From: Chitinophagales bacterium
GTDB lineage: Bacteria; Bacteroidota; Bacteroidia; Chitinophagales; Chitinophagaceae
DNA length: 61,389 bases
Reading direction: 5' to 3'
NCBI GenBank assembly: GCA_013297995.1
Contig: JAAFJB010000008.1
Location: 1 to 61,389 of the forward strand
Below, one piece after another: positions 1-6,675 of the stretch. The stretch's first letter is position 1. Each line of letters opens with the position of its first letter. Below the pieces are notes generated by a model. It was not told where the DNA came from and ran no database searches. It saw nothing but the letters and a program-made list of their open reading frames with translations. The translations under genes and the position numbers were made by a program.

Positions 1-365
1 CCCGATGCATCGGTTTCAGTAACACTTCCATAATTCAAGTATTTAATGCCTGCACCAATTAAAAAATCTAACTTAGAATTATAAATAGCTGTAGTAGCAT
101 TTAAGTTTCTAATGCCAGCTAAAAAGCTATTAAAAGAACTACTAATTTGCCCATGCATTGATTTACGCAAAAGAGAGGGATTCTGAAAAGCCATGCCTAC
201 ATCATTTGCATGATTGCTAATATTAATACCTCCCAAGGCAGAAAGCTGTGCAGTATTAGGTTGATTAATAAACCCAAATGCCGCATTCCCTCCGAGCGTT
301 TGCGCTGATACATTTTCTGTGAAAAGTACTACACAAGTGATCCAAAAAAAAATGCGGCACTTCAT
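1..365 (-). CDS. porQ: PorQ, type IX secretion protein (5' part, runs off the window)
   Basis: Only the first 121 codons are inside the window; the gene continues past base 1. The ATG lies at 365. The protein opens with a signal peptide (MKCRIFFWIT..., cleavage near VSAQ). It is followed by the start typical of PorQ: an ALGGINIS segment, then NHANDVGMAFQNPSLL, as in the membrane beta-barrel PorV/PorQ family. PorQ is an outer-membrane accessory protein of the Bacteroidota type IX secretion system, linked in Porphyromonas gingivalis to cargo attachment at the surface. A T9SS cargo protein and a PorE-like protein elsewhere in this window fit a functional T9SS. The call rests on motif recognition of the N-terminal third only; another PorV-like barrel is the main alternative. 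Confidence 0.72.
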   Translation of the reverse strand, partial: MKCRIFFWITCVVLFTENVSAQTLGGNAAFGFINQPNTAQLSALGGINISNHANDVGMAFQNPSLLRKSMHGQISSSFNSFLAGIRNLNATTAIYNSKLDFLIGAGIKYLNYGSVTETDAS

Positions 366-410
366 ATCCGTTAAAGATAATTACAATTCTATAACTCCTG
401 TTATAATCAA

Positions 411-2816
411 CTATGCCAAAGCGTAATCAATAACTTGTTGCATGGTTTTTACATACTGAAAGTGCATCCCTTTGATAAATGTTTTATCTATTTCGTCCAC
501 ATCTTTTTGATTTAGGTAGCACAGAACTATTTCTTTCAATCCCGCACGTTTTGCTGCCAATACTTTTTCTTTTATTCCTCCTACGGGCAGTACTTGTCCC
601 CTCAAAGTAATTTCTCCTGTCATTGCCAAAAATGACTTTACTTTTCTTCCGGTAAATGCAGACGTGAGTGAGGTAAGCATAGTAATACCTGCACTAGGGC
701 CATCTTTAGGCACTGCCCCTTCGGGCACATGTATATGAATATTTTTGGTTTTAAAAAGTTCTTGATCTACCCCTAATTTTTTTGCGTTGGCTTGTATATA
801 GCTCAATGCAGTGGTTGCGCTTTCCTTCATTACATTTCCCAAATTCCCTGTTAATTTAAGCTCACTGCCCTTGCCTTCGCTGATACTTGTTTCAATAAAA
901 AGTATGTCTCCACCCACATAAGTCCACGCCAATCCCACCACTACTCCAGGCATATTGGCTGTTTTATATATTTCATTGCTATAACGAGGGTGGCCCAGTA
1001 TTTTTTCTATATCAGGGGCAGTAACTTGCAACTTGACTTTATTCTTGGTTGCCATTTCTTTAGCTTGGTAACGCATAATTGAAGCCAGTTGCCGATCTAA
1101 TTCCCGCACGCCGCTTTCACGGGTATAATGCTCCACTACTTTTTCAAGTACTTTATCGTTGATTTTGAAATTAATTTTACCCAGCCCATGGGCTTCTTTT
1201 TGTTTGGGTATTAAGTGTCGCTTTGCAATTTCCATTTTCTCTTCTACGGCATAACCGCTGAGGTCAATAATCTCCAGCCGATCTCTCAATGCGGGTTGGA
1301 TATTCTGTAAATTATTAGCTGTAGCTATGAATAATACTTTACTAAGATCGTATTCCAACTCTAGGTAATTATCATAAAAAGTATGGTTTTGTTCTGGATC
1401 CAATACTTCCAGCAATGCAGAGGAGGGATCACCACGATGGTCGCTACCGATCTTATCAATTTCGTCTAAAATCATAACGGGATTTGACGACTTACACTTC
1501 CTTATATTCTGTAAAATTCTACCCGGCATGGCACCGATATAGGTTTTTCTATGCCCCCTTATTTCGCTTTCATCATGCAAACCACCCAAGCTTAGCCTTA
1601 CATGTTTTCTACCTATTGCGTGTGCAATGGATTTACCCAACGAAGTTTTGCCAATACCTGGAGGCCCCAAGAAGCAGAGGATGGGACTTTTCATATCTCC
1701 CTTTAACTTCAAAACAGCGAGGTATTCTAAGATACGGCTTTTAATTTTACCCATGCCATAATGATCTGTATCTAATACTTTTTTAGCATTATGCAAGTCA
1801 TAATTGTCTGCCGTATAATCTTCCCAAGGTAGATCCAGCATTAAATCTAGGTGGTTGTATACCACTGAATAATCTGGCGTGGATGCGTGCATCCGTTCTA
1901 ATTTTTGTATGCCTGTATTAAAAGCATTTTTAGCAGTTTCAGGCCATTTCTTTCCTTCTGCTTTTTTCTTCATTTCAGCAATCTCACGTTCATTGGTATC
2001 ACCCCCCAATTCTTCCTTGATGCTTTTTAGTTGTTGCTGCAGAAAATAATCGCGCTGTTGCTTATCTAGTTCTGTTCTTGTTTTATTGGTTACCTTATCT
2101 TTTAATTCAGCGAACTGCAATTCGCGTTGTAGTATTTGTATAAGTCGTATAGAACGGTCATTGATATCATTAATCTCAAGTAGAGATTGTTTTTCTTGTA
2201 AGTCGCTGTTAAGATTACTACTTACAAAGTTGATAAGAAAAGCTGGGTTCTCAATATTTTTTAAGATGATGGAAGCTTCTGTAGGCAGATTGGGCGAGAG
2301 ATGAATGATTTGTGTTGCTAAATCTTTAATGGTACTTACATAAGCCTTAAAATCTTCTGTATCAGGTGCTTCCGCTTCAGTGAACAGATTAATACTCGCT
2401 TTAAAATAGGGATCATCGCTTAACATCTCCAACCATTCAAAACGTTTTTTCCCTTGAATAATTATGGTTGTGCCTCCATCGGGCATTTTAATTAATTTCA
2501 CAATTTTGGCAACGGTACCAATCCTGCAAAGGTCTTTGGGTTCTGGTTCTTCAATATTGGCATCTTTTTGCGCCAGTACCCCAATTAATTTATCGGCTTT
2601 ATACACATCACTCACTGCTTTAATACTTTTGTCTCTCCCCACAGTAATGGGCAATACCACACCCGGAAATAGAACTGTGTTTCGCAGTGGCAAAACGGTT
2701 AATTCAGTTGGAATAACCAATCCATTATCTGCGTCTTCATCCTGTTCATTCATAGGAATAATCGGCATAAAATCTGAGTCGTCTTCGGTTCTAAACATTA
2801 TTTTACTTTTCTCCAT
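411..2816 (-). CDS. lon: Lon ATP-dependent protease
   Basis: Lon is a cytoplasmic ATP-dependent serine protease that degrades misfolded and regulatory proteins as a hexamer. The LAN substrate-binding domain opens with LPLRNTVLFPGVVLPI, then come a helical region, an AAA+ domain and a protease domain. Counted from an upstream TTG at 2834 (807 aa), the Walker A motif is GPPGIGKTS (390-398), Walker B is VMILDEID (about 453-460), and the Ser/Lys dyad is S714 (DGPSAG) and K757 (GGIKEK), 43 residues apart as in E. coli Lon. I prefer the ATG at 2816 (801 aa) to the TTG. Another ATG at 2798 is possible. Length and motifs are normal for the family. No Shine-Dalgarno sequence is visible, as is usual in Bacteroidota. 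Confidence 0.97.
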   Translation of the reverse strand: MEKSKIMFRTEDDSDFMPIIPMNEQDEDADNGLVIPTELTVLPLRNTVLFPGVVLPITVGRDKSIKAVSDVYKADKLIGVLAQKDANIEEPEPKDLCRIGTVAKIVKLIKMPDGGTTIIIQGKKRFEWLEMLSDDPYFKASINLFTEAEAPDTEDFKAYVSTIKDLATQIIHLSPNLPTEASIILKNIENPAFLINFVSSNLNSDLQEKQSLLEINDINDRSIRLIQILQRELQFAELKDKVTNKTRTELDKQQRDYFLQQQLKSIKEELGGDTNEREIAEMKKKAEGKKWPETAKNAFNTGIQKLERMHASTPDYSVVYNHLDLMLDLPWEDYTADNYDLHNAKKVLDTDHYGMGKIKSRILEYLAVLKLKGDMKSPILCFLGPPGIGKTSLGKSIAHAIGRKHVRLSLGGLHDESEIRGHRKTYIGAMPGRILQNIRKCKSSNPVMILDEIDKIGSDHRGDPSSALLEVLDPEQNHTFYDNYLELEYDLSKVLFIATANNLQNIQPALRDRLEIIDLSGYAVEEKMEIAKRHLIPKQKEAHGLGKINFKINDKVLEKVVEHYTRESGVRELDRQLASIMRYQAKEMATKNKVKLQVTAPDIEKILGHPRYSNEIYKTANMPGVVVGLAWTYVGGDILFIETSISEGKGSELKLTGNLGNVMKESATTALSYIQANAKKLGVDQELFKTKNIHIHVPEGAVPKDGPSAGITMLTSLTSAFTGRKVKSFLAMTGEITLRGQVLPVGGIKEKVLAAKRAGLKEIVLCYLNQKDVDEIDKTFIKGMHFQYVKTMQQVIDYALA

Positions 2817-2938
2817 AAAGGTTTTATTGGTCAAAATGTCATCTCAATTGCTCAACATTCAATATAATATCTACCAAAATAAGTAGGCAATATTAATGCC
2901 ATTGGCAGGAATGAGCACTAGAGGTACAATGTGGCACA

Positions 2939-2970
2939 AAAAAGTCCTCTCAAATTTGAGAGGACTTTTT
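2939..2970. terminator. Perfect bidirectional terminator
   Basis: A perfect 32-base palindrome: A-run, GTCCTCTCAAA, then TTTGAGAGGAC and a T-run. It lies 31 bases beyond the stop codon of the small lipoprotein gene, so on the minus strand it ends that transcript before lon. A- and T-runs on both sides let it work in either direction. Confidence 0.85.
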
Positions 2971-3001
2971 ATGAGTAATATAAAGTAACGAGTACTTGAA
3001 A

Positions 3002-3193
3002 TTACATTTTAGCTTTAGCAGAATCAACTACAGCAGCAGCAGAATCAACTACGGCAGCAGCAGAATCCAATACTGGAGCAACAGCAGAATCTACAGCAGC
3101 AGCAGCACTGTCAGCAGCAGCTTCAACTTTTTCGGCGGTGTTACATGCAGTCATTAAACCTGCAACAGCTAGAATTGCGAATAATTTTTTCAT
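3002..3193 (-). CDS. Small alanine-rich lipoprotein with heptad DSA repeats
   Basis: A 63-residue lipoprotein. The signal peptide MKKLFAILAVAGLMTAC has a clear lipobox with the acylated Cys at 17. The mature part of about 46 residues is almost wholly Ala, Val, Asp and Ser, arranged as five roughly seven-residue repeats that each begin with DSA (DSAAAAV, DSAVAPVL, DSAAAVV, DSAAAVV, DSAKAKM). This would form an amphipathic alanine-rich helix, somewhat like the alanine-zipper of Lpp, though without Lpp's helical register or clear homology. It has its own terminator and a possible promoter, so it is probably a separate, well-expressed transcript. The function is unknown; small envelope lipoproteins of this kind are common in Chitinophagaceae. 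The repeats also show in the DNA as GCAGCAGCAGAATC-like units, which are a coding effect. Confidence 0.85.
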   Translation of the reverse strand: MKKLFAILAVAGLMTACNTAEKVEAAADSAAAAVDSAVAPVLDSAAAVVDSAAAVVDSAKAKM

Positions 3194-3227
3194 TGTACTT
3201 GTTTTTTTTTAAATTTTTTATTATTTG

Positions 3228-3259
3228 CGAATATAGTAAGCGAAACTAAATTTACCAAT
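3228..3259 (-). promoter_or_regulatory. Possible Bacteroidota promoter for the small lipoprotein
   Basis: On the minus strand an ATTG (3256-3259) is followed after 20 bases by TATATTCG (3228-3235). Each differs by one base from the -33 TTTG and -7 TAnnTTTG elements of Bacteroidota promoters. It would give an A/T-rich leader of about 30 bases. This rests on pattern match only. Confidence 0.35.
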
Positions 3260-3272
3260 TTTTTCAGCTATT

Positions 3273-4586
3273 TTATTTTTTCCTAAAAAATATACGAATG
3301 GGCACCCCAGTGAAATTGAAGTTGGCTCTTAGCTGATTTTCTAAATAATTTCTATATGGCATTTTAACATCGTCTGGAAAATTGGTAAAAAATGCAAAGG
3401 AAGGAACATGCGTAGGCAATTGAGTAACAAATTTAATTTTAATTGAATGCCCGCGAACTACAGGCGCGTGGTAATTGGCAACTGCTTTTAACATCACTTC
3501 ATTTAAGACCGAAGTAGCTACCCTTCTGCACTTATTCTCATACACTTGCAAACCCAATTCTATTGCTTTTAGAATTCTTGTTTTCTCTTTCACTGAAATA
3601 AAAAGGATAGGAACATCGTTAAATGGCGCCATTTTTTGACGCAATACTTTTTCATAATCCCTAGCAGTATTGGTTTCTTTTTCAACCAGATCCCATTTAT
3701 TCACCAGCACAACAATTCCTTTGCCTTTGCGAGCAGCTAAGCTAAAAATGGTAATATCCTGCGCTGTAATCCCTTTATCTGCATCCAGCACTAAGAGGCA
3801 AATATCTGCTTCATCCATTGCTTTAATAGCTCTTATGATGGAATAAAATTCTAGGTCGTCTTTTTCTTTGCTTTTTTTACGGATACCAGCCGTATCAATC
3901 AGCATAAACTCTTTTTGAAATAAGTTATAATGGGTGTGAATTGAATCTCGGGTAGTACCTGCAACGCTGCTCACAATGGTTCTTTCTTCACCAATTAATG
4001 CATTTAGTAAAGATGATTTTCCTACATTGGGCTGACCAATGATGGCAAATTTAGGGAGCGCATTTTCTGGCAGTAACTCTGCGGCTTTTTCTGCGGGAAT
4101 ATCGGCAACAATGGCATCGAGCAAATCGCCCGTACCACTACCCGAAATACTACTCAGGAAAAAAGTATTTTCAAATCCAAGGCTGTAAAACTCTGTGGCT
4201 TCTAATTCTCTAGTACCATTATCTACTTTATTTACTGCAACAAAAACGGGCTTATTGGTTCTTCGCAATATATCTGCCATTGCTTCATCTAAATCTGTAA
4301 TACCAGTTGCCACGTCAACCATTAACACAATTGAATTCGCTTCATCCATTGCAATTTTTACCTGTTTGCGAATTTCCGATTCAAATATATCATCGCTCTG
4401 TGGCACAAAACCACCTGTATCAATTAGGTTAAAAACCTTACCATTCCAGTCCGCCACACCATACTGCCTATCTCGTGTAACGCCACTAATATCATCAACA
4501 ATTGCCTTTCGTTGTTCTAATAAACGATTAAAAAAAGTGCTTTTGCCAACATTGGGTCTTCCTACAATTGCTACGGTGTAACTCAT
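3273..4586 (-). CDS. der: GTPase Der (EngA), 50S ribosome assembly
   Basis: Der is the only bacterial GTPase with two tandem G domains and acts in late assembly of the 50S ribosomal subunit. Both domains are complete in this 437-residue protein: P-loops GRPNVGKST (9-17) and GQPNVGKSS (184-192), DTGG near 57 and DTAG near 231, and base-specificity motifs NKVD (119-122) and NKWD (296-299). The C-terminal KH-like domain runs from about 350 to the end. It lies 35 bases downstream of era on the same strand, so the two ribosome-maturation GTPases are probably co-transcribed. Length is normal. Confidence 0.97.
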   Translation of the reverse strand: MSYTVAIVGRPNVGKSTFFNRLLEQRKAIVDDISGVTRDRQYGVADWNGKVFNLIDTGGFVPQSDDIFESEIRKQVKIAMDEANSIVLMVDVATGITDLDEAMADILRRTNKPVFVAVNKVDNGTRELEATEFYSLGFENTFFLSSISGSGTGDLLDAIVADIPAEKAAELLPENALPKFAIIGQPNVGKSSLLNALIGEERTIVSSVAGTTRDSIHTHYNLFQKEFMLIDTAGIRKKSKEKDDLEFYSIIRAIKAMDEADICLLVLDADKGITAQDITIFSLAARKGKGIVVLVNKWDLVEKETNTARDYEKVLRQKMAPFNDVPILFISVKEKTRILKAIELGLQVYENKCRRVATSVLNEVMLKAVANYHAPVVRGHSIKIKFVTQLPTHVPSFAFFTNFPDDVKMPYRNYLENQLRANFNFTGVPIRIFFRKK

Positions 4587-4621
4587 TTTTTCAAATTCAG
4601 GGGTGAGGTAATCAGCTATCT

Positions 4622-5494
4622 TTACTTATAGCCATATTCTTTTAACTGTAAATCATTGTCGCGCCATTTGGGACGTACTTTCACAAACAATTCAAGAAAT
4701 ATTTTTTGTTGTATAAACGCTTCTATATCTTTTCTTGCACTGGTTCCTATTTGCTTAATCATACTGCCTTTATCGCCAATGATGATGGCTTTCTGTGTTT
4801 CGCGGTGTACAATAATATCGGCTTGTATTTTTATTAACGACCCTTTGTCTTTGTACTCATTAATTAAAACAGCGGTATGATAGGGAATTTCGTCGGAGAA
4901 TAATTCATAAATTTTTTCCCGAATCATCTCAGAAACAAAAAACCTTGTTGGCAAATCACTGAGGTCTTCTTCACTATAAAAAGGAACTCCTTCAGGCAAT
5001 AGTTCAACAATGGTGGACAATAATTTTTTTAAGTGCAAGTTTTGTAAAGCCCCAATTTTTAATACTTGTTTGCAGTAAGGTTTGCTGCCAAAAAAAGATT
5101 CGGCCAAGGCAATGCGACCATTACCAGCAATATCTATTTTGTTCAACAGTATCAAGGCTGGCACTTTTAATTTTAAAGCGGTAAAAATGGAATCTACTTC
5201 ATCAAACGATTCATTGGCATCTACCATTAGTAGGGCTAGGTCAGCATCTTCCAAAGCACCTTTTACAGAATCCATCATTTTCTGATGAAGCTTATACTTA
5301 GGATCGATGATGCCAGGTGTGTCTGAAAAAATAATTTGGTATTCGCCTGGTTTATTTAAAAATGCTTTAATGCGGTGGCGGGTGGTTTGTACTTTGGGGG
5401 ATACAATAGCCATTTTCTCCCCAATAAGTGCATTAAGAAGTGTGCTTTTGCCTGCGTTTGGCCTACCGAAAATATTAACGAACCCTGCTTTCAT
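4622..5494 (-). CDS. era: GTPase Era, 16S rRNA maturation
   Basis: Era binds the 3' end of 16S rRNA and couples GTP hydrolysis to 30S assembly. The 290-residue protein has the P-loop GRPNAGKST (10-18), DTPG (58-61), NKID (118-121) and a C-terminal KH domain (about 220-280) with the GDKGSMIKQIG loop. The ATG at 5494 lies only about ten bases after the U-tract of the tRNA-fMet terminator. Era must therefore be transcribed by read-through from the tRNA promoter, or from a promoter inside the tRNA/terminator region. Der follows 35 bases downstream, probably in the same transcript. Confidence 0.96.
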   Translation of the reverse strand: MKAGFVNIFGRPNAGKSTLLNALIGEKMAIVSPKVQTTRHRIKAFLNKPGEYQIIFSDTPGIIDPKYKLHQKMMDSVKGALEDADLALLMVDANESFDEVDSIFTALKLKVPALILLNKIDIAGNGRIALAESFFGSKPYCKQVLKIGALQNLHLKKLLSTIVELLPEGVPFYSEEDLSDLPTRFFVSEMIREKIYELFSDEIPYHTAVLINEYKDKGSLIKIQADIIVHRETQKAIIIGDKGSMIKQIGTSARKDIEAFIQQKIFLELFVKVRPKWRDNDLQLKEYGYK

Positions 5495-5503
5495 ATCTTA
5501 ATT

Positions 5504-5525
5504 AAAAAAGCCCCATAAGGGGCTT
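5504..5525 (-). terminator. Terminator after tRNA-fMet
   Basis: On the minus strand AAGCCCC, loop TTAT and GGGGCTT are followed by a run of T. The hairpin starts 5 bases after the tRNA 3' end and finishes just before the era start codon, so it should end the tRNA transcript and limit read-through into era. Confidence 0.85.
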
Positions 5526-5530
5526 AGCTG

Positions 5531-5602
<72 letters not shown>

Positions 5603-5615
5603 ATGTAATGGATTG

Positions 5616-5647
5616 CAAATGTAAGCCTATGGGCGCAGCTCTCCAAA
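5616..5647 (-). promoter_or_regulatory. Bacteroidota promoter of tRNA-fMet
   Basis: On the minus strand TTTG (5644-5647) is followed after 20 bases by TACATTTG (5616-5623). Both match the Bacteroidota -33/-7 consensus exactly. The predicted start is a few bases upstream of the tRNA 5' end at 5602. The tRNA-Ala gene has the same -7 octamer at the same relative position. Confidence 0.8.
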
Positions 5648-5661
5648 TATTATTTAATTAC

Positions 5662-6390
5662 TTAGTCGTTTTTCCGCTTCACAGAAGCAGCACCACTACT
5701 ACTGATATCTCTAATTACACCATCGCCTTTATAAGAGATACTACTTCCGCCACTAGCCGAGGCATTCAATTCTTTGTTTACATGCAGCCGAACCCCCGAT
5801 GCACCAGATGCTTCTACTTTGCAGTAATCAGTAATTAAATCGTAGGCTCTGATAGAACTTGCTCCACTGGCTAAAAAAGTTGACTTCTCTGCCTTGCCTG
5901 CTATTCTTACAACGGATGCTCCACTGAGATCAATGCGTAGACTACTTACGGTTGCTTCGCCTGTGAAATCACTGGCTCCAGACATTTCAATTATTAATTC
6001 ACTCAGCAACAATTTTCCCGTTGTTTTTACATTACAAGCCCCTGATGCTTCTATTCTTTTAATGTCTTTAAAAGTTACATATGCTTTTATTTTATTATTC
6101 CCCCAGTTTTTCCAATTCATGCCCTTCCCATCAAAATAAATATGCAGTATATTCCCCCTAACTTCAGTTTTAATACGCTCTAACAGCTCCTCTGTACCTG
6201 CACTTACTGCCACCGCATCTTCGGAACCTTGAGATAGGTAGAGATCTATTGCCCCACTTAATTCTACCCCAGAAAACGAGCCCACTTTACGTGCTTGTGC
6301 ATTTTCATCAAACACAATATTTTTATCTGATTGAGCGTAACTGCCTAGAGCTACAACAATGGATACTAAGATTAAACAAAATTTTTTCAT
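5662..6390 (-). CDS. Secreted GIN-domain (DUF2807) protein
   Basis: A 242-residue exported protein with a signal peptide (MKKFCLILVSIVVALGSYAQ). The rest is a DUF2807 or GIN domain: an N-terminal VGSFSGVELSGAIDLYLSQG segment followed by repeating beta strands rich in SGAS (for example EASGACNV, EMSGASDF, DLSGASVV, EASGASGV). These form a right-handed beta-helix-like fold. Such proteins are common in Bacteroidota and are called putative autotransporter adhesin heads, but their function has not been established. It is alone on this strand, between tRNA-fMet and the TPP riboswitch, and runs divergently from the TonB receptor. Confidence 0.85.
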   Translation of the reverse strand: MKKFCLILVSIVVALGSYAQSDKNIVFDENAQARKVGSFSGVELSGAIDLYLSQGSEDAVAVSAGTEELLERIKTEVRGNILHIYFDGKGMNWKNWGNNKIKAYVTFKDIKRIEASGACNVKTTGKLLLSELIIEMSGASDFTGEATVSSLRIDLSGASVVRIAGKAEKSTFLASGASSIRAYDLITDYCKVEASGASGVRLHVNKELNASASGGSSISYKGDGVIRDISSSGAASVKRKND

Positions 6391-6510
6391 ATACTTTCTT
6401 TTTTTAAATATGATATTCTAACCAATTTCTGATATTGGTATTTGTAATGAAACGGTGCATTCTTTTAAAAGTTACATATTGCGAAATAAAAAGAAATAAC
6501 TAGTTTTGCT

Positions 6511-6602
6511 CCGTCCTCGGGGTGCTGGTTTGGATAACGATCCTTTCTGGCTGAGATATACCCGTTGAACCTGAACAGGGTAATTCCTGCGAAGGGAAGG
6601 TA
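6511..6602 (+). promoter_or_regulatory. TPP riboswitch (THI element)
   Basis: The conserved THI-box core is present: GGGGTGC at about 6519-6525, CTGAGAT at 6551-6557, ATACCC at 6558-6563, GAACCTGAACAGG and TAATTCCTGCGAAGGGA at its 3' side. P1 can form between CCGTCCTC at the 5' side and GGGAAGG at the 3' side. It reads on the plus strand into the TonB receptor that starts at 6676. A run of ten T (6608-6617) follows directly after P1, so control could be by transcription termination. I could not assign a terminator/antiterminator pair with certainty. Confidence 0.95.
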
Positions 6603-6675
6603 AACAGTTTTTTTTTTGACAACCTCTCCTATTGCATCCCCTGTTCCCATTATTTAATTTTTAAACCATTGAAAA

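Noticed and set aside
390..405. Inverted repeat TATAAC / GTTATA between porQ and lon
   Set aside because: A six-base AT-rich stem is too weak to call a terminator or an operator.
2464..2886. Plus-strand ORF of 140 codons opposite lon
   Set aside because: It is a shadow of lon. The composition and the strong lon domains on the other strand rule it out.
3002..3180. GCAGCAGCAGAATC-type repeats as a CRISPR or minisatellite array
   Set aside because: They encode the heptad DSA repeats of a lipoprotein, with no regular spacers.
6465..6650. Minus-strand ORF of 61 codons over the TPP riboswitch
   Set aside because: It lies antisense to the riboswitch and its flanks and has no protein-like features.
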